Source: Uranotaenia lowii (Eukaryota; Arthropoda; Insecta; Diptera; Culicidae). Taken from it: 64,000 bases of DNA. Made by a program: the position numbers and the translations under genes. Location: contig NC_073693.1 of NCBI RefSeq assembly GCF_029784155.1, positions 152,679,442-152,743,441 on the forward strand, given 5' to 3'. The notes beneath the pieces were generated by a model that worked only from the letters and a program-made list of their open reading frames with translations, had not been told where the DNA came from and did not search any database. Numbering within the stretch: position 1 is the stretch's first letter; each line of letters starts with the position of its first letter. Positions 44,350 through 55,949 of this stretch are shown piece by piece.

Positions 44350-45682
44350 TTAAAAAAAAAAATTTCGACTCAGTTGGGACTGGTAACTCTATCACATATG
44401 CTCTTTTCTGCCTGCTATGCTGTTTGTTTTTGTTGTTTTGTTTGCTTACCGAGGGATAGTTTAACTGATTGCACCCGGTAAGTTTCATAGCTGTGTTCGG
44501 TGATCGGCTGGCATCCGCATAGGTGTGTATTTCTGCAAGAGGTGTAACTTGGCTGAGGGCGGCAGTATCATATGGTGCTTCGGTTGAACATATACTGTTC
44601 GGTATGCTTACCAGTGAGAAAAAAACTGCTTCACAGCTGGTAAACAGAGCGCTGATGAATATTCGATGGTTGACTATTCGGTGGGCAGTTGGTGTGATGT
44701 TTATCCTGAGTAATACGGTGAAAGTGAATTTAATGTTGGGTTTTCGGTTTGGTCCTGGATGATTCTCGCGAACGTGGAAGGCCTCGCTGTTCCTGGGAAC
44801 GGGTGATTCGACATTCATAGGTGATGCTGGTCGTTTGGTGTTCGGTATCAGATGTGCTGTTTTTGTAACCTCTTCGGAAAAACCATGGAAGTTTGGTGAA
44901 GTTGCTTCAGTGATCTCTATTTCTTTTTCGGCAAGTGGAATCGTATTGCTAGGGACTAGCAATGGAGGGAATTCCTCATCCATTTCAGTTGATGAAATAG
45001 AGAGCTGCCTATCGACATTCGGCTGTATCTGGCGGGTGTTGTTTACGTTCTCGGGATCCGTGCTAGTTTTGAAGAGGTCTGAGAGCAATCTTGTTTGTGC
45101 AGAATTTTGAACTTGGAGTGATTTTGCATACTCCGAGCATTTTTGAGTATAGTGCACGTTACGATTGCAGTGTTTGCATGTTGCTGTTTGACCCTTGTAT
45201 GTTACCAGTGTCATGGATGATTCGACAGTTATGTATGAAGGGATAGGTTTTATCAACTTCATTCGGACTATTCTTACACCGTTGGGTACTCCCGGAAAGA
45301 AATCCTTCCAGGTTTCTTGTCTTATCGACTGGATCTGACCATACTCACGTAGTCGAACAGCAAGTTGTTGGTTTGTTACTTGTGGTCGGAGATCATGGAT
45401 CTTAACCTCAATCGAACCGTCCTCCATTGAAAGCTGTATGTCATATTTCTTTCCTTCGTATTCCAATTGATGCTGCAGATTATGTTCTTGGACAATTTGC
45501 TGGGCTGTTTGGGGTGAATCCGTTCCTACGAATACCTGACCATTGCTGATCTGTAGATGCTTCACATGGGTCACTTCCAATCCAAGTGTTTCTATGATAA
45601 AGCTGGCTATTTCGGGATACTTGATTCTGACAGGAATGTTCCGAAGATTGATGACGAAGGTTTGTTCGACCGTTGAGGTCAT
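44336..45682 (-). CDS. LINE ORF1, RNA-binding protein with CCHC knuckle
   Basis: Uninterrupted 448-codon frame. The N-terminal region (TFVINLRNIPVRIKYPEIAS, VFVGTDSPQTAQQIVQ) resembles an RNA-recognition-type fold, and a second similar segment follows (IEVKIHDLRPQVTNQQLAVR). A single CCHC knuckle, CKHCNRNVHYTQKC, follows. The Ser/Pro-rich C-terminal half is poorly conserved. It would bind the element's RNA. The end (FFFLNDFV-stop) overlaps the ORF2 start. The run of T/A at the very end makes the last residues uncertain. No stop or frameshift is seen, in contrast to ORF2. Confidence 0.78.
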   Translation of the reverse strand: MTSTVEQTFVINLRNIPVRIKYPEIASFIIETLGLEVTHVKHLQISNGQVFVGTDSPQTAQQIVQEHNLQHQLEYEGKKYDIQLSMEDGSIEVKIHDLRPQVTNQQLAVRLREYGQIQSIRQETWKDFFPGVPNGVRIVRMKLIKPIPSYITVESSMTLVTYKGQTATCKHCNRNVHYTQKCSEYAKSLQVQNSAQTRLLSDLFKTSTDPENVNNTRQIQPNVDRQLSISSTEMDEEFPPLLVPSNTIPLAEKEIEITEATSPNFHGFSEEVTKTAHLIPNTKRPASPMNVESPVPRNSEAFHVRENHPGPNRKPNIKFTFTVLLRINITPTAHRIVNHRIFISALFTSCEAVFFSLVSIPNSICSTEAPYDTAALSQVTPLAEIHTYADASRSPNTAMKLTGCNQLNYPSVSKQNNKNKQHSRQKRAYVIELPVPTESKFFFLNDFV

Positions 45683-45949
45683 TTCGGTGTTTTTGGTTCC
45701 TTAAAAAGGAGACCAGCAAAGCGGTATGGGCGGACAAAGTCCGTAAATAAATTTGGAAAAAACGCTTTGTTGGCAATCAAAATACGTCTGACTCCAATGC
45801 AAGCAAGATGGAAACAATCCACGTATTCCACGTATTAAAAATGTAAAATAAATACAGCAACAAAAGCCATAACTATAGGAAAGTGACAGTATAGAAAAAA
45901 AAAAACAGAAAGCTCTCACCGGGATTCCCTGTTCTTGTGGTCCAATCTG

Positions 45950-47000
45950 TGTGCCGTCTACCGAATTGTCATGAAGAAATGAAAAAAAAAATCACTGTTT
46001 AATGCCACCATAATATAACTTTTCTAAATTATCCTAAAAACCTGCACTCCAAAAAGTAATTGGAGTAATATTACAAAACAAAAAAAAACATAAGATTTAA
46101 TTTCTAAGAAGTTTAATGCGATGGATAAATTGTTTTTTTTTCTATTTATGAGTTATTCCAAATTTCCGTTGGTTTATAAATTCTAACTCCTCTTCCCTTT
46201 TATTTTAAATTAAAATCTATGAAAAAAACTGTTGTTGCTAAAATTGTTGCTAATCGACAGTACTAAATTTCTTTATTGAATTTCCATCCCAATTTCTACC
46301 TTAGACTTGAAATTCGAATAGAAACATTTTCAACTGATTCAACCAAAATTTTATTCTCAACTGAAGTAAATATCGTGAACATAATCATTCTCAAATTATA
46401 TTTATCATGGAAACGATCTCATAGTTGAGTTGCTAATATCATTGAGTGATTCTCTTAACATGGACATTTCTGTTTTTTATCTTTGCTTTTTCCAGATTCC
46501 ATTCATTGAGACTTTCAAGTTGTAGTTTCTTCATTTATTGAAGTTCAGTTTCATGGTTTTATCTGAATTTTATGAACTCAGGATCTTTGTTCAAGGTACT
46601 AAACTCATTTGGATTCCTTATCTAAATTTTTTCAATGATAACTGATGCTGTGTTTAAAACATTTCATTTCTATTCTGATTTTTTTTCAATCGATCTTTTT
46701 TGCACTTTTACCCCTTTGGCTTTGAGGGCATCGAATGAAACATATAAAAAACATATAAAATATCTATGCGGTCATTTTTCTAAATCAGAGTATTTTAGTT
46801 GTTGATAAGGATATTAAAAAAAATGAGAAATAAATTTTGCGTTTTGAGAAATCTAAACTCTTCCGCAATGTTTGCACGCAAAGTTTGATTAATTAACAAT
46901 TTTTATTTGAAGATACCAGAATCTATCTTCCACGCAGACAATTTGAAGACAGTATACTGAACTCATCTCCAGTTTCTTTACTCGTTCAAAATGTTTTGTA
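45950..47000. other. AT-rich, no recognised gene
   Basis: No domain-bearing frame. Homopolymer-rich sequence with no inverted-repeat borders noticed. Confidence 0.4.
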
Positions 47001-47182
47001 TTCTATATGATAGCATTTGAAAAAAAAATCTAATCATATGGGCCCCGAGAAAAATAGTCCCGGGCCCCCTCAGTGGCTTAATCCGGCTCTGATGAAGAGG
47101 AATCATCGCATCCAATCTTTACACACGGTAATTTCAAATTATTCAGAGACTGATTTGTTTTGGTTCAGAAGTCTCACCATGT

Positions 47183-47312
47183 ATGAAGATGAAAACAACT
47201 GAGTTGGAATTAATCAAAATTCTGAGTTGTTTTCATCTAGGGAGTTTCAAAACCTGGGACTTAGCGAAGACGCACACTTTTTCGTGCAAAATAGATGAAA
47301 ACAACTCAGAGA
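47183..47312. repeat. Inverted repeats of AGATGAAAACAACT
   Basis: AGATGAAAACAACTGAGTT at 47,187 faces GAGTTGTTTTCATCT at 47,223-47,239 (hairpin with ~20-base loop), and a third copy in plus orientation lies at 47,292. Related CAACTCA pieces recur at 47,850-47,895. Confidence 0.65.
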
Positions 47313-47464
47313 CTTTAGGTGCGATGGTCGGACACAGTTTAGGAAAAAATCATGGTGAGTATAGCTGTAAATTACATTTAAGATTGACAAAATACAGAAT
47401 TAAAGAAGTTATGTGATTTCAAAAGAAAAAAAAACAAAATTAAACAAATTTATTCTTCTTCCAG

Positions 47465-47667
47465 CAATCTTTACGGAAGCCATCATTCACAACTGTAAGT
47501 ATAATTTTCTGAATATTTTGAATTGTAAATCATTTTCTTCTATGGCGTTTCCCTTTTTCTAGTTTTTCAAATCAGCTCAAAACAAACCGCTGGCGGCTGA
47601 GTGTGACAAGTTGGACAGCACATAGTTCCACCGGCTGGATGCGGTCAAATGGACCGAATATTTCGAG
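47465..47667 (+). pseudogene. Two small exon-like blocks, gene unknown
   Basis: 30-bp block 47,465-47,494 between TTCCAG and GTAAGT, a 68-bp intron-like gap ending TTTTCTAG, then a 105-bp block 47,563-47,667 reading FFKSAQNKPLAAECDKLDST, stop, FHRLDAVKWTEYFE before GTAAAA. The splice signals are good, but the in-frame TAG and the lack of recognised homology point to a relic. It could equally be chance. Confidence 0.28.
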
Positions 47668-48179
47668 GTAAAAATAAAATAAACTGGATATAAATAAACG
47701 CATACATATCCTAAATACACCGCACAACAGTCTTTTTCTTTTTGAAATCCGAAATTCTATTCAAAACCGCTTTAAAATTTCATATTTTTTTGATTTTTTC
47801 CCATTTAGTCGATTCCTGAACAAGTCTGAACCACCCTGAACAAAAACAACTCAAAATGCGCGAAAACCCCTACTATTCATTTCTGAGTTGTGTCGTTCTA
47901 ATCAAAATTTGAGTTTTCCCAGTTTTGGCGCATTTTGAATTGTTTCCTTCAAATCTGAGTCAAGGAGAAATAGAGTGCACACTGCGTATTCTTGTAGACT
48001 CTCAACGCCCCTCAGTGTTGGTAGGGATCCTTTTTAAACCACTTTTCTAATCAATAACCGCGTCCTAACGAGCGAGTAGTATTTTTTCATCCTAAATGTA
48101 GGCTCATAATTTCATCCAAAAACCTCGTTCTTGTGCCCCGTGCTACTAACAGTAAAAAGGAAAAAAATAGCCAAAAATT

Positions 48180-48390
48180 TTCACTTTCAAGTTTTTGCCA
48201 TGAATTTTAGTTCGTGGGAATAAAAACGAAAGTACATATTTTTGCAGGGTCCCTTTTCTGATTTCTCATATTCAATAACATTACTATACCCAATTTCAAC
48301 CTAATCGGTCTAGCGGGATGGATTTGTATAAGGTGCATACAAACAAACAAACCGACAAACATAATATATATTATATAGTACAACTCATCT
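48180..48390 (+). repeat. 3' end of an interspersed retroposon-type repeat
   Basis: CCCAATTTCAACCTAATCGG followed by ACAAACAAACAAACCGACAA and a TATATATTATATAG-like end is the usual right border of short insect retroposon repeats. The left part is not delimited. Confidence 0.4.
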
Positions 48391-48399
48391 TTATATCTA

Positions 48400-49926
48400 A
48401 GAAAATCAGATTTGCACTCCTAAAAGCATTCCGGAAGACGTATTTTAAGAATATTATAATAAGAATTTGTCAGCTCTAAACACTCACACCTCGCCAAGTA
48501 AGGATCAAATTTGGACGTATTTTTCCAGTTATCTATCATATGTTTGTTAAAAGATAACCAAATCTCCAATATATGAATAACTGGGTCTATTTTAAAGCTA
48601 GTAGCTGGAGACGAACCTTGTACTATGCGTACCTAAATTAATCCGAGCACATCGAATGAAATATTTCGATGTCATCGAGTGAATGGGGTCGTTCTCCTTC
48701 GAGGTAACTCATTGGGATTCGACAATTTGTTTCTCGATTTGGCGTGGCAAATTGTTCTTATTTATGGATACGCACTCTGTCAATAGAAGGGCTGCCCGAT
48801 TAATCGGACCCAATCGCGCATTTGACTGGAATCCCACAAAAGGCCACCGGCGACCTCATAGGACTTTGGACACTGTCCCAGAGCGCGTGGTGATCAAATA
48901 AAACCGAACAATTTGTGGAACCTTACTAACAGTGAGAAAAAAAAATCATCCCCTGGAGCGACATTGAAAATATGAAAGCTTGCATTTTACACATTTTAAT
49001 AACATAGCACCGCGACAGAAAATTATAGACCCTTATCTGCTCTAAAATGCTTGGGCTTAGTAATTAGATTGTCGAAACGATCGATGACGGCGATTAATTG
49101 AGCAACTTATAGCCTCCATTTCGGTTTCGTACTTTTAATCCTTTTCCGAGTTGTACCGTGGTCATCCGGCCGCCGCCAACGACAAACGACGAACCATCTC
49201 AGCGGCTTCAAAAAGCCAAAACAAATGAGAAAAAAATGTTAAAATAAATTCAGCATCCAGGCAGCAGCAGCAGGGAGACCTTAGAATTCATCCGAAGGAC
49301 AACTTGTGCTTATATTTAGTTATTCCTCCTATAATATTAACTTTTTAGCGACCGGGTGTGCGAACTGCGAATGTCGTTCGGGTTTCAAAGTTGTCGCAAC
49401 GACCGTACGTTAGTATTTATATTTACCTTGTTGATAGTCGACCAAGAGTTGAAAAGTAGTAATTTACGGAGGTGCCGATTTGATCTGTTAATCCCAGCCA
49501 ATGACTCATACGGGTGTTGAACCGGATGTTATTGGTTCCGGATCATAAATGTGTGTACAGATTTTCGTACGACACCTATGAGAAGGCGAAATGGCTCCAT
49601 TAGTTAAAAAGAAAATTGATATCCACTTGAAAATAGGACATTTTGACGGCTAAGTGTTTTTCAAAAGTCATTTAGAAACATTAAGAGTTGTGAGGTTATC
49701 TGATAAATTGGAGAAACACAACCCTAAGTATCGATTTAAGTTCAAGAGCGGATTGTAATCCAACCAATAAGTTCCATTCAATATTTCATTAGATCATAGT
49801 AGATTAAATAAAACCTTACTGCTGTTGCAAGCTAAATTGTCCCAAAATCTTCTGTTATTTGTTTGTTAATCTGAAAAGAGAAGCTGGATATTTTTTAAAA
49901 AATCTATGAAACACAAATTATTACAT
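48400..49926. other. No recognised gene
   Basis: A 72-codon plus-strand frame at 48,683-48,901 contains RAFDWNPTKGHRRPHRTL, faintly like the LINE C-terminus at 20 kb, but not enough to call. The rest is unassigned single-copy-looking sequence. Confidence 0.3.
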
Positions 49927-49929
49927 AGT

Positions 49930-50191
49930 CCCCCTTATTCTGCGCCGCGCGTGAGGTGACGATAGTCGAGTCGAGTCGGAGTCACGTGAGTCTTGTCACC
50001 TTATTCCCGAAGTCGATGTGACAGAGATTCTATTCTCGTCTGAAAACGTCACTACAAGCATCGATTTGTCACACACGGTGACTACTAGATTAGGATAAGA
50101 ACTCAAAAAGTTCATTCTAAAAGACGTTTCTCACTACTGGAATCGGGTGACTCGACTATCGTCACCTCACGCGCGACGCAGAATAAGGGGG
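49930..50191. mobile_element. 262-bp MITE with ~43-bp inverted repeats and AGT duplication
   Basis: The left arm from CCCCCTTATTCTGCGCCGCG through GATAGTCGAGTC (to 49,972) is mirrored at 50,149-50,191 with a single mismatch (GCGCCGCGC versus GCGTCGCGC). AGT precedes the left end (49,927-49,929) and follows the right end (50,192-50,194), a 3-bp target duplication as in Harbinger-like or 'm3bp' MITEs. No coding capacity. Confidence 0.88.
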
Positions 50192-50199
50192 AGTGACTT

Positions 50200-50960
50200 G
50201 ACTAAATCGACTTTTCAAAAAGTAAATTTTTTTTTCTTGAAAATAAATTATTTGAATATTTTGAAGTATCAAATTTGACAAATTAATTGTAGAAACTTAT
50301 AAGCCTTAACTTAAAATCTGAAAAACTAAAATGCAAAACCAAATAATCTTGTTTTAAAAAAAAATGTTGTTTCGAATGATTTGGAATTCCTCAAAATATT
50401 AAAACTCAGCCAATCACAAACATCTCCCTGTGTCCATTGAACAATGTTTATTTGCAATGCCGTTTTGAAATAAATCCGATTTTTTATAATTCGGATTATT
50501 TCGATACTTAAAAGAAGTAAATATTTTTTCATCATTTTTTATTTTATTGTTTAAAGGTTTAGCTCCCAGCCAGAAAATCAGAAAATCCTTATTATTTACT
50601 TTTCAATAAAAACGACAATTTTATTAAATGATTTTATGAAATGAATTGTTTAAATAAACATGAGAATCTTAGAGTAGAATTAATTTTCGACTTCGAACCA
50701 TATTTTTAAATTAAGATTTAAGTTACCGATGCTTGTATTGATTCATAAACATAAATGAAATTATATTCTGAATAAAATATCTAAATAGCCTATTGATGCC
50801 TAATTTTTCTATTATCCTCAATTTCTATCTAAAATCGGATGATGTTTTAATTTGATTTCAAATTTGATTTTTTTTTAATTGAAAATGCCACAATGATGCT
50901 AAATTTTGCTATAGTTTTGGTCGCAGGTTAGCATATTATAAATAAAAAAGGAACACGTCA
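50200..50960. other. AT-rich, no recognised gene
   Basis: Poly-A/T rich sequence with no domain-bearing frame. Confidence 0.4.
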
Positions 50961-51091
50961 ATTAAAGGGTGATACGGTCAAAATTTGGTCAAGGGAAAAC
51001 GCGTATAAATCGGTGAAATCGTTTATTTAAAAAATCAAATTAAATTTCTCATTTAAGTTTAATTAGTATGAAATTCAGGAAAAATACTCAG

Positions 51092-52094
51092 TTAGGCTTC
51101 CGCTTTTCCAAATCCGAATTGCCGGGCCTTACGCTTAACCCCTGCCATAAGATTTTGTACAGCCACCTTGTCCACCTTCTTCGCCGCAGAAAGCCAGTTT
51201 GTCTTGAATTGCTGCTCGTCCTTAGCAGTTTTTTTGGTTTTCTTTAGGTTCCGCTTAACAATAGCCAAGTATTTCTCAATTGGAAGGGTTCTTGTCCTTG
51301 GGAACCACCTGCACGTTGTTGGCGGCGTACCACTCCATGGCCTTTTTACCGTAATGGCATGATGCCAAATCCGGCCAAAATAGTACGGAACAACCGTGTT
51401 TCTTCAGGAAAGGCAGCAGACGTTTATTCAAACACTCTTTCGCGTAAATTTCTTGGTTGACATTCCCGGAAGCTATGAAAATGCTGCTTTTCAAGCCACA
51501 GGTACAGATGGCTTGCCAAACCAGATATTTCTTCGCGAACTTTGACAGTTTCATGTGCTTGAAAATATCTGCTACCTTTTCCCTTCCTTTTGTCGTATAA
51601 AATTCCTGTTCCGAAAGCTGCTTGTAGTCGGCTTTGACGTAGGTTTCGTCGTCCATTACCACGCAGTCAAACTTCGTCAGCATCGTCGTGTACAGCCTCC
51701 GGGATCGCACTTTGGCCGTCGTATTTTGTTTATCATCGCGATTTGCAGTCACTACCTTCTTGTAAGTCGATAGCCTGGCTCGTTTTTTTGGCTCGATTCA
51801 CAATTGTAGACGATACACCCAGCTTATTTGCGGCATCTTTTTTTTTATCTCGGACACAGAGGTTAGGGTTTCGCTTGAAACTACCGGCAACTCTCTTTGT
51901 CGTCTCAGCGGCTTCCGGTTTTCGATTTCCCCCCGATCCAGACTTCCGGGCTGTCGACAAACGTTCCCCAAACACTTTAATTACATTTGTAACGGTTGAT
52001 TTAGCGATTTTGTCAGCTTTGCGTGCAAGAAGCTCGGATTTTCGCGATGCGCGAGCAAAATTTTGATACGCTGCTCTTCTTCCTTGGACGGCAT
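51092..52094 (-). pseudogene. DD37E mariner transposase relic
   Basis: Start MPSKEEEQRIKILLAHREN at 52,094, with frameshifts and a stop in the N-terminal DNA-binding region. The open central block (51,752-51,276) has KVRSRRLYTTMLTKF, VVMDDETYVKADYK (first Asp), LVWQAICTCGLKSS and FWPDLASCHYGKKAMEWY (second Asp). Beyond PKDKNPSN a short deletion shifts the frame. The Glu block (IEKYLAIVKRNL) survives in another frame, and the protein end GFGKAEA-stop is at 51,092. The spacing to the Glu is shortened, so the active site is broken. Confidence 0.88.
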
Positions 52095-52131
52095 TTCGAC
52101 AACTGAAGAGTGAATTCCAAAATCAAAATAG

Positions 52132-54670
52132 CCCAGCCAACAATATTGTAGGTATATCAAAAGATATACGTATATCTATGTCGGTAATAATCATCGTATA
52201 CGATGTTAGAAAAAAGCATATACCTACCAAAAGTGGAGGCGATATACGTACATGTTTTGATGATTTTCTGGTTTACGACTTCGATAATATAATATACGAT
52301 GTTATTACGATGATTGATTTACTTTGGTACGTTATGTTGCTTTGGTGGTATGTTGTACGTTACATTATACCATTCGATTCGTACCAATTTACGATGATGG
52401 GATGAATGACAGTTCCAACCACACTTTATACGATGTTTGTTTTACCATTTTACGACTTGACGCGATCTGATGATAAATTGGCGATTTAAGTCACCCTTTA
52501 TGCGAGATGTGTTACGGTCTTATACGATGTTCAGATATTTGAACATCGATTGACGTCTTAAGTCGCACTTTATAGGAAGTGTGTTGTACTCTTGTACGAT
52601 GTGAAGTAATTTGATATTCGAATGGTTGTTTAAGCGACACTTTATGCGAGGTGTAATGTAGGCTTGTACGGAATGAAGCGTAAAACGATTTTGCGAACCG
52701 CTGTATGTAGCATGTTATGTGTAGTATTGTGATTCAAATACGATTCTGCAATATTAATACGCATGTAAATAAAATACTATTGAATTTCATTATTATAAAC
52801 GTGTTTATTATTGAATTCAGCTCACCGATATTTTTGTTCCTCATAAAAACTATAAAAAAATCAGCTTCTGGAAAACCACTTTTTAGTAAAAATCTCGCTC
52901 ATCCGGGCGTGATAATAAGTATAACTGACCTTCTGATGCTTCGGATGAATTTAAGGTACTTGTTCTGTTTTTCGTTGCGACAATGAAGTAGAATCCCAGG
53001 AACACTCTTGAAGATTAAGCTTCTCTAGCTTTGAGTGTTTTTCACCGTCATCAATAAAACTATGGGGATTCTAGAAGTATGACTAGAGCTTAGAGTCTAG
53101 TACTTTTCCCTAAAACGGAACAAATAGACATAATTTAAAAACTAAACAATTTTATAGTTTTGATTATACTACCTTCGTTAATCGATTTCTCAACCAAAGC
53201 TTGCCAGTTTGAACAACTCCCTTCAGAAAGTAGAAAAAGACACCCGAATTACCGGAAGTTATTCTTTAAAAAAAATTATCGCTGCGAAATGATACAAGTA
53301 CGAAACTGGGGCCGAATCGTACACGCTTCAAACGATCCTTGAGAGTCCTGTGAATAAAATTGAAAAAATAAATTAAAAATCAAATACTTTACCAAATTAT
53401 ATGACTTAAACTATTGTTCAAAATTGATTCCGAAGATCGTTTTTTAATTTCGAGTTTGACTTTTATTTCTAGTCCACAATTCTAATCAAAAGATTTTTAC
53501 CTAATTGAATCGAATTAATTGAATGTATAACAAACAAGAACTACCAACCTATTCAGTACTAACCTTGAACCGGACCGGTTAGAGATGAGCCGGTGACAAC
53601 GAACTTGCTGATGTTATTTGTATCGATGAGAGTATTTTTGCGATCACTTTCAGCCGTTTCCAGGTAGTTTCTCCCCAGAGGGGAATTCGTTTGTTTGCTC
53701 GTGCACACCTCGACGATGTTGGCAGCAATCTTACAATACATTTTTTAAAATCCTTATGGCCATCACCACAAATTCCAGCCAGTCCAACAATTTTCGGAGT
53801 ACCGGCCTACCCATCAGCGCGACTCTGAAGTTCCTTGTAGTCCAGTTTCTCTTCCACAAGCTCGGAACAACATGCGCGACTCCAGTTGTACCTGTCAGGA
53901 CAGATTTAACTTTAATATGATGTTAGATTCTCAAATATGATTACCACTCACCTGATCCAATTTACTCCAGGGGAATTTAAACTGAATCTCGACATCGATG
54001 ACAGCGAAAATAATTTTCTTCCGGGCGATGAATCTCCGGGGATAACCAAAGTCGACATCCTCAGGGCTGACTTGCTGGACCTCGCTCCAGCTTTTACTGC
54101 TAGCACCTGCTAGGACCTACCGAACAAAAAGAACTCATCGGAAATGATTTAGAAACCGGTGTAAATCGATTCACCGCGAAAAACTGGTCAAAACCAACTT
54201 CCCGAAAATGGCGAAAGTAAACAAATCAGATTTCATCATTTTTGCGATGATGATTGCACGGTCAAACGCTTCTACGCATTATGTGACACTAAACGACATT
54301 GATTTGTCCCTTTATGTGATGATCGTTTGCAATACACAAAAGTGATGATAATCGAAGCTTATGTGAGATTCTTTACGATTATATCTGTAATCAAGTGCGA
54401 TTTCGATACCAATAGAATTTATGAACGAATAAAATGTAACTTAGAAATCTTACACGATTGTTGTAAGATTTCAACTGACATCGGTCGTATTAAATACGAC
54501 TTCATTCAACATATCTTAACTAAATCGTATTTCATTTGGTTTTAACGTCTTCTACGATGAATATACGATATTGTCGAATGTTAAGTGTACACATTTACGA
54601 ATCCGATTTGAGTTACACTCATATAAGAGTTTGACGACGATTTTTTTTTTACGACTTCATATTGGCTGGG
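52132..54670. mobile_element. Nested element with CCCAGCCAA ends carrying gene fragments
   Basis: CCCAGCCAA at 52,132-52,140 and TTGGCTGGG at 54,662-54,670 form short inverted ends. AG flanks the left end (52,130-52,131) and follows the right end (54,671-54,672), compatible with a 2-bp target duplication. The terminal ~500 bp at each side are rich in TACGATG / TACGACTT words. The left side holds degenerate repeats such as CACTTTATGCGAGGTGT and CCCTTTATGCGAGATGTG. Near the right end lie minus-strand exon-like blocks (separate feature). No transposase is visible. The class is unknown; a Pack-type non-autonomous DNA transposon is an inference. Confidence 0.65.
53564..54116 (-). pseudogene. Captured exon fragments of an unidentified gene
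   Basis: Exon-like block 54,116-53,952 (55 codons, open, including GYPRRFIARKKIIFAVIDVE and KFPWSKLDQ) begins after a TTCGGTAG acceptor and ends at a CAG|GTGAGT donor. A 60-bp intron (53,951-53,892, ending CTGACAG) is followed by block 53,891-53,564 (pieces EEKLDYKELQSRADG and YCKIAANIVEVCTSKQTNS, ending GSSLTGPVQ|G before GTTAGT). The second block has a stop and a frame change. Splice sites, intron length and codon-like composition suggest genomic, not cDNA, capture. I do not recognise the donor gene. Confidence 0.6.
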
Positions 54671-54789
54671 AGGAGCAACATTCTACACACACACCTTCAT
54701 AATGAGGGGTGTTCAGGTTTTTTAAATGCAAAATTGAAAGAAATACGTCAAGTTGATATTGACCAAATTTTGACCGTATCACCCTTTTG

Positions 54790-55890
54790 GTGTATCCATA
54801 TGTGCGACATAGAGCTTTTAACTTCCGCTTATTTATGCACCAAATTAAATTTTTTGCGCACTTCTGCATTCTCCGATGCATGTTTTTTCTTGGACTTGGA
54901 ACAACTTAAATACACATAATTGCAGCTGAATACTGTCTGAGAATCATATTTGAGTTGAATTACAAATTTTGTACAAATCGGTTAGGAACATTATACATAC
55001 AACGATCTTCAGCGAAAAGTGTCAAATTGACACTTTAACTAAATAGATCTCATCACGGTGTTTTTTTATGTCTGGAGTTTCGGGTAGCGTCCATAAAACG
55101 TGATGATGCAAAATTATTGATTTCGAGAATTTAATAGGGGTTCCAAAAGATTTTTTTTATTTGAGCGCCAATATGATATAAGCATTCAAACTTCCAATAT
55201 TGTCGTGTCATAATGACACTGTAGAGTTGATAGAGGGTTTAAATTGATTGGAACTTGATATACCGTGATTGAATTTGTTGAAAACTATTTATTCTTAAGA
55301 GCAGACTTCTGTTTTCAAATGAACACGATCTTAGGCCGATATCTCCTTTTATCGCTAAAACTTTAATCAAAAGTGGTATTTAAAGAAATAATATTGCTAC
55401 TTACTAAAACGGTCTAAAATAGGTTCAATAACCTTGTATGGTGTCTGAAATTTCAATAACGAAGATCGATTTACTCATCCCTAAAAGTTTTCAATAACTG
55501 AATCTTTCTTTTTCTTCTACGAACCTACCTTCGAAATTACCTCTGCTAATTCCTGCTTTCTTCATTAAACCTCAAATCGTACTTCAGACTTATCTGAACC
55601 ACAAAAAAGTGAAACAATCTTGAATCTTGGCATCGATAATTTTTTGCTTCAAATAATTAGTTCCATTTGGTCATTCATTTTATCATCTAACAAAAACTAA
55701 AGAATGTTAATTCAGAAAAAAATCAGAACATTTCAAAGGCTATTAGTTAATATTAAAAATAGATGATTTTAAATAGGATCATTAACAGATCCTGCACATA
55801 TCATTTTGTTGCTTAACACACAGTTGAGTGCATTTTAGAGATAAACGATTTCAAGTTGCTACCGTACACATGAATGAAACTGAAACAAAT
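54790..55890. other. AT-rich, no recognised gene
   Basis: No domain-bearing frame or repeat boundary noted. Confidence 0.4.
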
Positions 55891-55949
55891 GCATCATGCG
55901 ATCGAAGTTCGACAACACAACCCTCCTGAAAGGGTATTACATTACCCAG

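Larger units (their letters stand above)
41430..45900 (-). mobile_element. L1/Tx1-like non-LTR retrotransposon, nearly full length
   Basis: In minus orientation: ORF1 (45,682-44,336), then ORF2 pieces from 44,349 to 41,503 whose start overlaps the end of ORF1 by 14 bp. ORF2 contains an AP-type endonuclease, an RT with RQGDPLS-type motif, and a C-terminal Cys/His motif. The RT catalytic YADD segment is missing through an internal deletion near 42,535, so the copy cannot move by itself. The 5' and 3' borders are approximate. Confidence 0.8.
50965..54787 (-). mobile_element. DD37E mariner with both TIRs, split by a nested element
   Basis: The left terminus AAGGGTGATACGGTCAAAAT followed by TTGGTCAA (50,965-50,992) is matched in reverse complement by the right terminus near 54,760-54,787. 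A TA borders the left end; the right TA has decayed to TT. The transposase relic occupies 51,092-52,094. The 5' non-coding part continues at 54,671, with about 2.54 kb (52,132-54,670) of foreign sequence in between. Confidence 0.85.

Noticed and set aside
48683..48901. LINE C-terminal remnant (RAFDWNPTKGHRR)
   Set aside because: Similarity to the 20-kb LINE is limited to about ten residues, with no other motif in order.
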